From: Vibrio tubiashii | Lineage (GTDB): Bacteria > Pseudomonadota > Gammaproteobacteria > Enterobacterales > Vibrionaceae | Assembly: GCF_028551255.1 (NCBI RefSeq) | Contig: NZ_CP117030.1 | Location: 1,550,001 to 1,614,000 of the forward strand | Length of the DNA stretch: 64,000 nt | Direction: 5' to 3' | In this document: one piece after another, positions 7,994 to 15,902 of the stretch | Numbering within the stretch: position 1 is the stretch's first letter | How the letters are laid out: the number at the start of each line of letters is the position of its first letter | Program-made: the position numbers and the translations under genes | Notes under the pieces: generated by a model | Database searches by the model: none | What the model saw: only the letters and a program-made list of their open reading frames with translations | What the model was told of the DNA's origin: nothing

Positions 7994-9070
7994 ATGATGA
8001 ATAACGATTTTATGACCATGGCGAGTGAAGCACTCGATATGTTCGCATTTTTAGCCACCGAACTGATCATCCTATTTTTGGCTATCAGCTACATTGTTGG
8101 TGTGTTACAAGAGTTTTTAACCCCAGAGAAGATCCAATCGATCCTAAGTTCGCGCAACGGTAAAGGTTATGTTGTCGCGGCATTGCTCGGTGCAATCACG
8201 CCATTTTGCTCGTGTTCCACAATACCTTTCTTGAAAGGTCTACTCAGAGCCAGAGCAGGGTTTGGCCCAATGATGGTGTTCTTATTTGGTAGCCCACTAC
8301 TTAACCCAGTCATCATCGGCTTATTCGTCGTGACCTTTGGTTGGAAAGTTGCGCTGTTCTACTTTGCTATTGCTATGCTGGTGTCAGTGGTTGCGGGCTA
8401 TACGCTAGAAAAACTCGGTTTTGAACGCTATGTTAAACCAGAAGCTTACCAAGCAGCGCAAACTTCAAGCTGCGGCACAAGCTGTGGTGAGAGTAAACCT
8501 GAAGTAAAAGCGGTATCGTCATGTGCGACAACGAGTTGCGGTGAGACTGCACCGGTTGCAGCAAAAGAAGCGGCTTGTGGCAGCGAAACCAAAGTTGAAG
8601 TGTCATGCTGCTCTTCTGACGGCACAGCGACAGCGACTCTAGTTGAGAACAAAGAGCCAAACCGTTGGGTTAAAATTTGGCACTCAACATGGAAAGACTT
8701 TAAGCAAGTCTTTCCTTATCTAATGCTGGGTATTGCTATTGGTTCATTTATCTATGGCTTTATCCCTACTGAGCTGATCGCTGAGTACGCAGGAGCAGGA
8801 AAATGGTACGCCATTCCCGTTGCAGCCATTATCGGGATTCCTTTGTACATTCGCGCCGAAGCGGTCATTCCACTGAGCGCAGCATTAGTACAAAAAGGGA
8901 TGGCATTGGGCTCTGTGATGGCACTGATTATCGGTAGTGCAGGAGCAAGTTTGACTGAGGTGATCTTGCTAAAATCAATCTTCAAAAATCAGATGATAGC
9001 AGCCTTCTTGATTGTCATTCTCAGCATGGCAATTGGCGCAGGTTTTCTATATAGCTTTATCTTTGGTTAA
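7994..9070 (+). CDS. YraQ/ArsP-type permease with cysteine-rich linker
   Basis: A 358-residue inner-membrane protein of the DUF318/permease family. The first half holds the family motif TPFCSCSTIP (Cys72, Cys74) and GSPLLNPV; a second set of helices (about 235-358) follows. The two halves are joined by a hydrophilic stretch (about 150-225) with seven cysteines (160, 164, 177, 182, 195, 205, 206), mostly SC or CG pairs. Related ArsP exports organoarsenicals, while other members are uncharacterised. The linker looks like a cytoplasmic metal or metalloid site. Start chosen at the ATG with GGAG 6 bases upstream. Probably co-regulated with arsR-sigZ through a shared motif. Confidence 0.8.
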   Translation: MMNNDFMTMASEALDMFAFLATELIILFLAISYIVGVLQEFLTPEKIQSILSSRNGKGYVVAALLGAITPFCSCSTIPFLKGLLRARAGFGPMMVFLFGSPLLNPVIIGLFVVTFGWKVALFYFAIAMLVSVVAGYTLEKLGFERYVKPEAYQAAQTSSCGTSCGESKPEVKAVSSCATTSCGETAPVAAKEAACGSETKVEVSCCSSDGTATATLVENKEPNRWVKIWHSTWKDFKQVFPYLMLGIAIGSFIYGFIPTELIAEYAGAGKWYAIPVAAIIGIPLYIRAEAVIPLSAALVQKGMALGSVMALIIGSAGASLTEVILLKSIFKNQMIAAFLIVILSMAIGAGFLYSFIFG

Positions 9071-9083
9071 CCACCACTGTCCT

Positions 9084-9112
9084 AAAAAGGCTCGAATTTT
9101 CGAGCCTTTTTT
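9084..9112. terminator. Terminator after the permease
   Basis: AAAAAGGCTCG and CGAGCCTTTTTT pair around a 6-base AT-rich loop, with a T run. Confidence 0.85.
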
Positions 9113-9247
9113 GTGCATGCGTTCGATATAAACCGTATTAAGTTATCACCTTTTGCACACCAATTTGACGAATCATAGTTTATGACCTGTTCTTAACTGG
9201 CACATATTCACAATGCGCATAATATCAATTATGGAAAGAGGTTAACT

Positions 9248-9754
9248 ATGAAGATCTTAACGTCAGTGTCGCTACTCTCAATCGCCTTTTTGGCTGGCTG
9301 CCAATCAACATCTTCACCAGAAGAACAAGCAATAAAATCAAACCTGTGTAAGGCTGGCGATGGATCAGGAGCCACTTATACCCACGAAAAATTTGAACAA
9401 GCCGTAATGGACTGTGGCGGTTACGAAATCTTTACTGACGATATGGTCGTAGGGCAAGAGCTTGTGTTTTCGTTCAACAACGGTAAGAAGAAACGCAAAA
9501 TGGTCTTAAATGATGATGGCACCGGCGCATACACCAAAATGGATAAAGGTAGCACCGAAAACATCACCTGGAAGTTCCAAGATAACGGCAATTTACATTT
9601 AGAATTTGAAGATGGCTATCAATGGGATTGGAGATTGATCGCCGAACAAGGCAATTTCTGGGCAGTGAAATCGTTCGGCTATGGAGCAGATGCCGCAGAT
9701 CGTGACATCTTGTCTATGGTCGTTACCAATAAAACGGCGATGATGGCGCAGTAA
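9248..9754 (+). CDS. Predicted lipoprotein, unknown function
   Basis: A 168-residue protein with a lipoprotein signal peptide: MKILTSVSLLSIAFLAGC has the lipobox LAGC with acylated Cys18, followed by Gln, so outer-membrane sorting is expected. The mature part has two further Cys (about 34 and 56) that could form a disulfide, then a compact beta-rich region (VFSFNNGKKKRKMVLNDDGTG, ITWKFQDNGNLHLEFEDG) resembling small lipocalin-like modules. I do not know its function. AGAGG lies 7 bases before the ATG, and a strong terminator follows at 9772-9806. Confidence 0.75.
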   Translation: MKILTSVSLLSIAFLAGCQSTSSPEEQAIKSNLCKAGDGSGATYTHEKFEQAVMDCGGYEIFTDDMVVGQELVFSFNNGKKKRKMVLNDDGTGAYTKMDKGSTENITWKFQDNGNLHLEFEDGYQWDWRLIAEQGNFWAVKSFGYGADAADRDILSMVVTNKTAMMAQ

Positions 9755-9771
9755 ATAGAACATCATCATAT

Positions 9772-9806
9772 AAAAAGGATTGGCAATAAGTGCCAATCCT
9801 TTTTTA
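9772..9806. terminator. Bidirectional terminator
   Basis: AAAAAGGATTGGCA and TGCCAATCCTTTTTT make a long stem with a short loop between the convergent lipoprotein and VOC genes. Confidence 0.9.
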
Positions 9807-9818
9807 GTTTGGATGCTA

Positions 9819-10304
9819 TTACTCGTAGTCTGACGCGTAGGTCTCTTCATAGGTGTGAGAGTAAAGCTCAAATAGGTTGCCAAACGGGTCTTCTAGGTAA
9901 ACCATTTTCGCAGGCTTGCTGTCGTCTTCTGGATGATAGCGCATTACGTCCATACGCACTTTGCCACCAAACTGCTCGACTTTCTCCATTACGCCTTCAA
10001 AGTCATCCGTTTGTAGGCAGAAGTGGAAGATGCCTAAACGAGAGAAATCGACCTCATTGCGCTCTTGACGCTCTTTCATCTCAAACAGCTCCACACCGAT
10101 ACCGTCAGTTGTCACTAGGTGAGCAATATTGAAGCCTTTAAAGCCTTCACCAAATACGGCGATACACATACGACCGATAGCGGTTTCGCGCTCTTCAATA
10201 ACTTTAGTGTTGTTCATAACAATCTTAAGACCTAACGCTTGAGTGTAAAACTCAACCGCTTTGTCCATATCGCCAACCATGATGCCTACGTGATTCATTT
10301 TCAT
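9819..10304 (-). CDS. VOC-family protein (glyoxalase/epimerase fold)
   Basis: A 161-residue protein with two beta-alpha-beta-beta-beta modules. Likely metal ligands are His4 (MKMNHVGI), a Glu in GIGVELFEM, a His in GIFHFCL and a Glu in FGNLFELYSH, placed as in methylmalonyl-CoA epimerase, lactoylglutathione lyase and related enzymes. The order of motifs (NHVGIMVGDMDKAVEFY, then DPFGNLFEL) is that of the epimerase/glyoxalase branch. Substrate cannot be told. Start at the ATG 6 bases after GGAGA; an in-frame upstream extension of 4 codons lacks a site. Confidence 0.8.
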   Translation of the reverse strand: MKMNHVGIMVGDMDKAVEFYTQALGLKIVMNNTKVIEERETAIGRMCIAVFGEGFKGFNIAHLVTTDGIGVELFEMKERQERNEVDFSRLGIFHFCLQTDDFEGVMEKVEQFGGKVRMDVMRYHPEDDSKPAKMVYLEDPFGNLFELYSHTYEETYASDYE

Positions 10305-10494
10305 AACTTTCTCCAAAATTGATTCGATGTACTGTTTCGATGGAGAGAGTGTATGTACTGGTGGTAATTAAATGAAATTATCAATAGTTATAAAAATAAT
10401 AATTTAATTTTATTATGAACAAAAAAGACTGATATCAGGATTGGAAAACCGAAAGGAATGTCAGGCCCCTCTACTTCGGAGCCTGAACCAATAT

Positions 10495-11103
10495 TTAATC
10501 TTTTGACCAACTGTACCATTCGGTCGAGAGCGCTCGGACAGACTGATTCACCAGTGTCATTGCACGGGATTCTACAACATAGTTTCGCAGCGGCCCTGCG
10601 CCTTTTCTTTTGTTGTAAATATCGTCATACATATCCTCATTGTGGTCCATCATTGAGAACATCGAATGACACCAAGCATAAATCACTACCTTACCTTGGC
10701 TCATTTTTCCTAGCGTGGCACTTTTGAGTTTTTCTGTCGTATTGAGTGTCGCTACATCCACCACCTCAACTTTGGTGCCAAATTCTTTGGCCGCTTTTAA
10801 GTCATCGAGATAGAACTGCTTTTCAATCACGTACTTTTTGTTGAACTGACCCGTACTCGAATCAACGGCTTGCCCTGCTTGAGTGCCATGTCGACCTGAG
10901 AAGACAACATAGCCGCCAGGATGATTGAGGTGTCTAGCCAAAGTAGGCCAAGAAGAGTTGGCTGTTTGAGTAACTGAAAGATAAAGCTTGCCGACTTTAA
11001 CCCAAGGACAGGTTGTCCACGGATCATCAGGGCATGAGATAAGATGATCATTCATCAGTGACAGAGGAGTGCGTTGATCATTACGAGGCACAACTTCAAA
11101 CAT
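10495..11103 (-). CDS. Hypothetical protein, family not recognised
   Basis: A soluble 202-residue protein starting MFEVVPRNDQRTPLSLMND. TAGGAG lies 6 bases before the start. It has no signal peptide or membrane helix. Visible features are Cys in CPDDPWTTCPW (about 24 and 32), a glycine-rich GGYVVFSGRHGTQAGQAVDS stretch near 63-82 and a YAWCHSMFSMMDHNEDMYDD stretch near 143-162 with His, Cys and acidic residues that could bind metal. It stands alone between a VOC gene and a SnoaL-like gene, all on the minus strand but separated by gaps. I propose no function. Confidence 0.6.
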   Translation of the reverse strand: MFEVVPRNDQRTPLSLMNDHLISCPDDPWTTCPWVKVGKLYLSVTQTANSSWPTLARHLNHPGGYVVFSGRHGTQAGQAVDSSTGQFNKKYVIEKQFYLDDLKAAKEFGTKVEVVDVATLNTTEKLKSATLGKMSQGKVVIYAWCHSMFSMMDHNEDMYDDIYNKRKGAGPLRNYVVESRAMTLVNQSVRALSTEWYSWSKD

Positions 11104-11231
11104 TATTGGCTCCTATCGGGTAATAAACGTTTGAATTTTATCATGGCACATTAATAGAGGTTACAAAAATGTTAATAGAACTTTAGTTTAGAATATGGGT
11201 TAGGAGCCAAATTAAAGACCCGAAAATATAG

Positions 11232-11281
11232 AAAAAGCCAATTCAGTCATTATACCGTGTACTTTGACTAAATTGACTTTT
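11232..11281 (-). terminator. Strand-specific terminator of the SnoaL-like gene
   Basis: On the minus strand, 17-base arms pair completely with two G-U wobbles and run into a U-rich tail. On the plus strand the same two positions become A-C mismatches, so it works best for the minus-strand gene ending at 11290. Confidence 0.75.
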
Positions 11282-11289
11282 ATGGACGC

Positions 11290-11661
11290 TTAACGTTCTC
11301 CTAGAACTTCAAACTCGTCGTAAGTTAAGCGAGCTTTGCCATCTTCTTGCATTGTCCATACCTCTTTATGAACGACACCGAATGCTTTGTTCATTGTCCA
11401 CTTCGACGTCAGGATGTAATTGCTCTCGTCTACTTTTTCCCATCTTGTGTCTGTATAGTCAACATCGCTGAAACCTTGGTCCATGATGTTTTGCCAAAAG
11501 GCTTGGATCTGCTCTCGGCCTTCGAAACGACCAAAAGGTTTAGCATACATAACCGTGCCTTCTTGGTATTGCTCCGCACACCCTTTTGCATCTTGATTGT
11601 TGAAAGCGTGTTTCCACGCAGCAATACCTGCCTGACAGGCGTCTAATACGGCTTGGCTCAT
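11290..11661 (-). CDS. SnoaL-like/NTF2-fold protein (DUF4440 type)
   Basis: A 123-residue cone-fold protein starting MSQAVLDACQAGIAAWKHAF. The pattern AWKHAFNNQDAKGCAEQYQEGTVMYAKPFGRFEGREQIQAFWQ is typical of NTF2-like ketosteroid-isomerase-type proteins, which bind or isomerise small hydrophobic compounds. AGGAG lies 7 bases before the ATG at 11661; the longer frame lacks a site. It is divergently placed 100 bases from a LysR gene, the common arrangement of a LysR target gene. Confidence 0.75.
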   Translation of the reverse strand: MSQAVLDACQAGIAAWKHAFNNQDAKGCAEQYQEGTVMYAKPFGRFEGREQIQAFWQNIMDQGFSDVDYTDTRWEKVDESNYILTSKWTMNKAFGVVHKEVWTMQEDGKARLTYDEFEVLGER

Positions 11662-11737
11662 TTTTATTCTCCTCTCAATGAATGCGCTCAGTTTAATGCT
11701 ATGATTAACACTCAAAAACAGACAAATAAGAAATCAC

Positions 11738-11756
11738 TGTTCGAAAATAGAGAACA
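11738..11756. promoter_or_regulatory. LysR-type binding motif in divergent promoter
   Basis: TGTTC-N9-GAACA is a dyad of the T-N11-A class favoured by LysR regulators, ending 5 bases before the LysR start codon. It fits autorepression. Confidence 0.45.
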
Positions 11757-11761
11757 ATAAG

Positions 11762-12637
11762 ATGAACAAATACCGCCAAATGACCCTGTTTATGTACATT
11801 GTTGATTGTGGGTCAATTTCAAAGGCCTCCGAAAAGCTAGAACTTTCCAAATCAGTACTTAGTGGCGCACTCAAACAACTAGAAAGCGAACTGGACACTA
11901 CTTTGCTCAAACGCACCACTCGCAAGCAAAGCCTCACTGTACAAGGAGAGATGTTCTACCAGCACTGTTTAGCGATGAACAAAATTGTTGACCAAGCATG
12001 GGACGAGATGCGAGAAACACATCAGGCTCCATCCGGCAATCTCACCATTACGGCTCCCCATGCATTAGTAGAAACTGTGATTACTCCTGCATTGGCACGC
12101 GCATTTGCGGCCTATCCTCAGGTTTGCCTCAATATCAGGGCAGACGATGATCAAATAGACTTGATGCACCATGATATTGATCTCGCTATTCGAGTTGGAG
12201 AAACTGGCGACAGCAGTTACAAACAAAGAAAAATAGGTTCATTTCGCGACGTTTTGTGCCAGCAAAACTCATGCAAAACAGCCTTGAAAGACGCCAACTA
12301 CATCGCCAACCACTGGCAAGGTAAACAGATCACTCACACAATGCACTCCATTTCGACTGGAGAGGTCATTGAGCATCGTTTCCTCGCCAAACACAGAGTC
12401 AATACCATTAATCAAGTGGCTGCTATGATTGCTCATGGTATGGGGATAGGTATCGTGCCTGAGTTTGTTCTTTCACAATACCCACAGCTCTCCCCTTGTT
12501 TACCTGATTATGCACTTCCTAGTACAAATGTTTACGCCTTACACCCCTATTCAAGGACGCCACCGACCGCAGTTTCAATGGCAAGAGACGCCATACAAGA
12601 GCAGCTAATAAGTTTTTACTCAGGTAAAAACGGGTAG
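11762..12637 (+). CDS. LysR-family transcriptional regulator
   Basis: A 291-residue protein. The N-terminal winged helix (about 1-60) reads MTLFMYIVDCGSISKASEKLELSKSVLSGALKQLESEL. The effector domain (about 88-290) has the PBP2 fold hallmarks TITAPHALVETVITPAL and IAHGMGIGIVPEF. It belongs to the CrgA/YafC-like subgroup by its ID-aligned residues. It is divergent from the SnoaL-like gene at 11290-11661, its likely target, and a LysR-type dyad lies directly before its start. No strong ribosome site is visible. Confidence 0.85.
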   Translation: MNKYRQMTLFMYIVDCGSISKASEKLELSKSVLSGALKQLESELDTTLLKRTTRKQSLTVQGEMFYQHCLAMNKIVDQAWDEMRETHQAPSGNLTITAPHALVETVITPALARAFAAYPQVCLNIRADDDQIDLMHHDIDLAIRVGETGDSSYKQRKIGSFRDVLCQQNSCKTALKDANYIANHWQGKQITHTMHSISTGEVIEHRFLAKHRVNTINQVAAMIAHGMGIGIVPEFVLSQYPQLSPCLPDYALPSTNVYALHPYSRTPPTAVSMARDAIQEQLISFYSGKNG

Positions 12638-12737
12638 AAATTAACCTGCATCAATATTCTTATTTATTTCACTAATCGTTCAAATTTGATCGCCTACACT
12701 TGTTTAAAACGTCAGTGACTAGAGTAAGGAGAAAGCC

Positions 12738-13028
12738 GTGATTTCAGTACATAGAGAATACGAACTAATCGATGTAAACCACTCCCATGCCCATGTTGAG
12801 ATTAATCCTATCGGGCTGATTGACGTAGAGATCATGGAAAACAAGCAACACCATCAAGCGGAGTTTAGTGAACTGTCATTTCAAAAAGTCGGTGGTCACA
12901 CGCGATTATGCGGCAAACATAATAAAAAGCCATGGCAGTTAGAGTTAGACAATAAAGATGCAGAAGAGATAAATCGCTTAATCGACCAAGCGAGTGAGGA
13001 ATTTGAAACCTTAATGCGCGATCTTTAA
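12738..13028 (+). CDS. Small hypothetical cytoplasmic protein
   Basis: A 96-residue protein translated from a GTG with AAGGAG 7 bases upstream. The N-terminal half has many His (NHSHAHVEIN, KQHHQAEF, GGHTRLCGKHNKK), which might bind metal; the C-terminus is an acidic helix (NKDAEEINRLIDQASEEFETLM). I do not recognise a family. It forms its own unit, closed by the terminator at 13042-13085. Confidence 0.65.
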   Translation: MISVHREYELIDVNHSHAHVEINPIGLIDVEIMENKQHHQAEFSELSFQKVGGHTRLCGKHNKKPWQLELDNKDAEEINRLIDQASEEFETLMRDL

Positions 13029-13041
13029 ACCCAGTCGAATC

Positions 13042-13085
13042 AAAAAAGCCATATCAAGCCTAAGATTTGATATGGCTTATTTTCT
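13042..13085. terminator. Bidirectional terminator
   Basis: AAGCCATATCAA and TTGATATGGCTT make a 12-base stem with a 9-base loop between convergent genes, with A and T runs on either side. Confidence 0.85.
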
Positions 13086-13098
13086 AATAGGATACCGA

Positions 13099-14328
13099 TT
13101 AAGGCGTTGCTTTCTTCACGACAAACTCATGCCCATCCAAAATTCCTTTACCATTCTTGAGCTCGTTTAAGCGTGCCGTCACAACACCATCTTTGCTGGT
13201 GAAATCCACACTGTAGCTATCGACATACTCTTGAACGTACTTGCTTGAGAGGGATTTCAGCTTATCAATGTACACCACTGCCTTATCAAACTCCCCTTGA
13301 GAGACGACCTCAAGCTTTGGTGTCAACAACTGGGCAAATTTATAAGGGTGGGCGACAAATCCGCTGCCCATGACCAGAGCTGCAATAATAGGCGTGGTGA
13401 TCACTGCACTTTGGAACCACTCAGAAAACATCTTATGGTTTTGAACTAAGCTACCGTTGGCATTACGATTAGACCACTCTTTCTTAGCGCGCTTAAGCAC
13501 CTTACCTACTAAGCATCGTTGGATCATGTAATCCACCAGCTTGACGATACGCTCAAACAATCCAGTTAACACGCTCACTAATGTGCCCACGCCAGCAAAC
13601 GCATCGCCCGCAGCCTCTAACCCTATCTTAGTGATACCAACCGCTGCGTTTTTAATTCCGCCTAACGCACCTGTGGCAGAGTGACGAGCCAATGCATTGG
13701 CAATGATACTTGGGTGACCGCCCAACAGTTCGACACCTCGGCCGGCATAAATTTGCGTGATGAGATCTTTAGATTTACATACCGCTTGTTTTACGCCTGA
13801 GTAGATATCGGAAGCGCTCTGAACATAGCCCCAGCCTGGAATAAAGCTTGAGAAGTTACCGGCAAACTCACCAGTCATCCACGTCGCGAACTCGGCAAAC
13901 CACTCGACACCGTAGAGCAAATCACCATAAATGTTGCGCGCTTTGTTCATCAGCATACGGAAAAAGTCAGAAATCACCTGTTTAACTTTAGTGACCACGG
14001 CACTCGCGGTATCGCCGACAACTTTCGCTGCACCGACAATCTTTTTACCGGCTTTAGTTTGTTGCAGCTTATTGATCGCATTGGTTTTATCTAGAAGGCC
14101 AGAGGCTGCTGATTTGAGATCACTAAGAGGCTCAGAGCCAATCACAAAGTTATCGAAGAAGTGAGCGTTAGAGAAGGCGGAAACCTTAGAGATCTCAGTA
14201 CTCGCTAACATATACATGGCACCCATACGCGCATCCGCCATTTGGGCGACTTGAACATCCAACGCAGTATTTTTGGTTTTACCAAACATTTTGTCTTTAA
14301 TCAGACGTTTAAGAATTTTTACCTGCAT
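13099..14328 (-). CDS. Unrecognised 409-residue protein with hydrophobic Gly/Ala-rich helices
   Basis: No family is evident. There is no signal peptide. The N-terminal third is basic and helical (KILKRLIKDKMFGKTK, then QTKAGKKIVGAAKVVGDTA). The middle has Gly/Ala-rich amphipathic or hydrophobic helices (FIPGWGYVQSASDIYSGV; ALGGIKNAAVGITKIGLEAA; FAGVGTLVSVLTGLFERIV) and a stronger hydrophobic run near 317-338 (VITTPIIAALVMGSGFVA). The C-terminal 70 residues look soluble. This could be a membrane-inserting or pore-forming protein exported without a cleaved signal, but that is only suggested by composition. GAGG lies 5 bases before the ATG. Flanks are a terminator and a 525-base gap, so it is a single-gene unit. 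Confidence 0.6.
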   Translation of the reverse strand: MQVKILKRLIKDKMFGKTKNTALDVQVAQMADARMGAMYMLASTEISKVSAFSNAHFFDNFVIGSEPLSDLKSAASGLLDKTNAINKLQQTKAGKKIVGAAKVVGDTASAVVTKVKQVISDFFRMLMNKARNIYGDLLYGVEWFAEFATWMTGEFAGNFSSFIPGWGYVQSASDIYSGVKQAVCKSKDLITQIYAGRGVELLGGHPSIIANALARHSATGALGGIKNAAVGITKIGLEAAGDAFAGVGTLVSVLTGLFERIVKLVDYMIQRCLVGKVLKRAKKEWSNRNANGSLVQNHKMFSEWFQSAVITTPIIAALVMGSGFVAHPYKFAQLLTPKLEVVSQGEFDKAVVYIDKLKSLSSKYVQEYVDSYSVDFTSKDGVVTARLNELKNGKGILDGHEFVVKKATP

Positions 14329-14813
14329 GCAAGCCTCGCAACAAAATCAAACGCAATCAAATATTAATTGATCGCTTATATTAGTGTTATTTATATATTT
14401 GCAAGGATAATACATTTTTCTATCAATAATGTGGTCTGTTTAGACAAATGATGAGGAATGGGTTCCATTCAATTGCGTTAGACACACTGAGCAAAACGAA
14501 AACCCCTGACACTGAGCTCATTATTGGTAAGGAAAAGATTAAACAATCTCATTATTGATGAATATTAAATCACAAACGATTTAAAAGTTAAACCAGACAA
14601 GGTAGAATTGAATCTAAAGAGAACGTAAACCACCTTATTTGAACCGAGTGCGACCAAAAGTCTCAATAAAGGTGATCAGATAGGAGAGGATCCAATAGTG
14701 AACAAACAACACACAATTATCCGGCTTCCATTTCCGTTGCTCGTGATGAGCTTATCGACTTGCGTATATCACGCCTTACAATGCCTCTCATAAGTGCTAG
14801 ACAGCTGAGCAAC
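14329..14813. other. Intergenic region without a clear gene
   Basis: AT-rich upstream region of the 409-residue gene. One short frame at 14699-14800 starts with GTG (VNKQHTIIRLPFPLL) after an AGGAG about 11 bases upstream and would give 33 residues; it could be a leader peptide but support is weak. No RNA gene or repeat was recognised. Confidence 0.4.
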
Positions 14814-14837
14814 AAAAAGGGTGCTTGATGCACCCTT
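14814..14837 (-). terminator. Terminator of the MarR gene
   Basis: AAGGGTGC and TGCACCCTT pair around a 4-base loop; the minus strand continues with a T run. Confidence 0.85.
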
Positions 14838-14853
14838 AATCGAAACCGCTGTG

Positions 14854-15312
14854 TTACGCTTCGTAAAAATTAGGCTTGTAACGAAGAATGATTTTTTCCA
14901 TCGCAGAGAAAACATGCTTACGTTCTTCGTCACTTAAATCTTGCGTCGCAAATTCCATTTCGTCACGAATCATCTGCGCGAGCTGGTCATGTACCTTCTT
15001 ACCTTTAAGCGTCAAGAATAGTCGCTTGGCATTTTTATGGCTTGGATCTTTTGCACTTGCAATCAGTTCATTCTTTTCCGCATGGCGAATAAGACTAGTC
15101 ATAGTGCCTTTGCTGCGATGCAAACGCTCAGCAATAACGCTTGGGCGAAGTCCATCTTCGTAATCCAGTTCCATCAATACTAGCATTTGTTCAAAATTCA
15201 CATCATCGCGAAGCTTCGAAATTTTGTTTTGAATGGAATTCTGAACCATACGGGTAGCAATGAAGCTCATACCAATTGTGGTTTCAAATAGTTTCTTTGA
15301 TTCTTCAGACAT
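14854..15312 (-). CDS. MarR-family transcriptional regulator
   Basis: A 152-residue winged-helix regulator. The recognition region is LRPSVIAERLHRSKGTMTSLIRHAEKNELI (about 56-85) followed by the wing DPSHKNAKRLFLTLKGKK. N- and C-terminal helices would form the dimer interface. Start taken at 15312, where TTGGA is about 9 bases upstream; an ATG three codons earlier abuts that site. No obvious partner gene is next to it, so its target is unknown. Confidence 0.8.
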   Translation of the reverse strand: MSEESKKLFETTIGMSFIATRMVQNSIQNKISKLRDDVNFEQMLVLMELDYEDGLRPSVIAERLHRSKGTMTSLIRHAEKNELIASAKDPSHKNAKRLFLTLKGKKVHDQLAQMIRDEMEFATQDLSDEERKHVFSAMEKIILRYKPNFYEA

Positions 15313-15644
15313 TGTGATCATTCCAATTTATGTTATCTGCCCTATTATCCATTTATTAGTTCGATACGAAAGCATTTCCAACACACTTTATCATTTAATT
15401 TGTGAATTTGTGCGACCAGATATGCATATGTGTTAATGATTGATTAGCTCGACACTTATATAACTGATGCTTATCCATTCGTGACGACGAATTTTCATTG
15501 TTCGCACCGATTTGAGGGCTAAGGTTCCACCATGTGAGTAGATAGCGAGGCAAACTACCTTAAACACACCCTATTTAATTTGACACCAAATCAAAATAGC
15601 TGCAGAATGCACCCGATAAAAAACAGTGTACATTATGAGGAAGC
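15313..15644. other. Intergenic region between MarR and small membrane protein genes
   Basis: Divergent promoter region. A 10-base palindrome ATATGCATAT lies at 15420-15429 and might be an operator. Nothing else recognised. Confidence 0.35.
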
Positions 15645-15836
15645 ATGACTTTTGAACTCAAAGTGACTCTAAAAGACATCATTGTCACAGTGATCTGCAT
15701 TGTCTGGTCTACGTTATGGATCTCTTCCGAAATCGATAATCATCAAGAAATGCAGCAAAAGCAGTTTAATGAACTAAAAGATGAGCTACAGAGCATCATA
15801 CAGCTTGAAGCAAAAAAGATATCTGCATATCAGTAA
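15645..15836 (+). CDS. Small single-pass membrane protein
   Basis: A 63-residue protein: one membrane helix at about 10-28 (KDIIVTVICIVWSTLWIS) and then a heptad-like coiled-coil tail (EIDNHQEMQQKQFNELKDELQSIIQLEAKK). GAGG lies 4 bases before the ATG. The shape, a helix with a coiled-coil, suggests a small partner of another membrane complex. No known family recognised. Confidence 0.6.
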   Translation: MTFELKVTLKDIIVTVICIVWSTLWISSEIDNHQEMQQKQFNELKDELQSIIQLEAKKISAYQ

Positions 15837-15902
15837 ACGATAGCTTTCCTATCGCCTAATACAGCAACACCCAGTAATCTGTTCATTGACTGGGTGCCTA
15901 AA

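Noticed and set aside
8433..8660. Minus-strand frames under the permease linker
   Set aside because: Antisense to the cysteine-rich linker, without start signals; by-products of its codon usage.
14699..14800. 33-codon GTG frame in the gap upstream of the 409-residue gene
   Set aside because: Ribosome site is too far away and no conservation can be judged; too weak to list as a gene.
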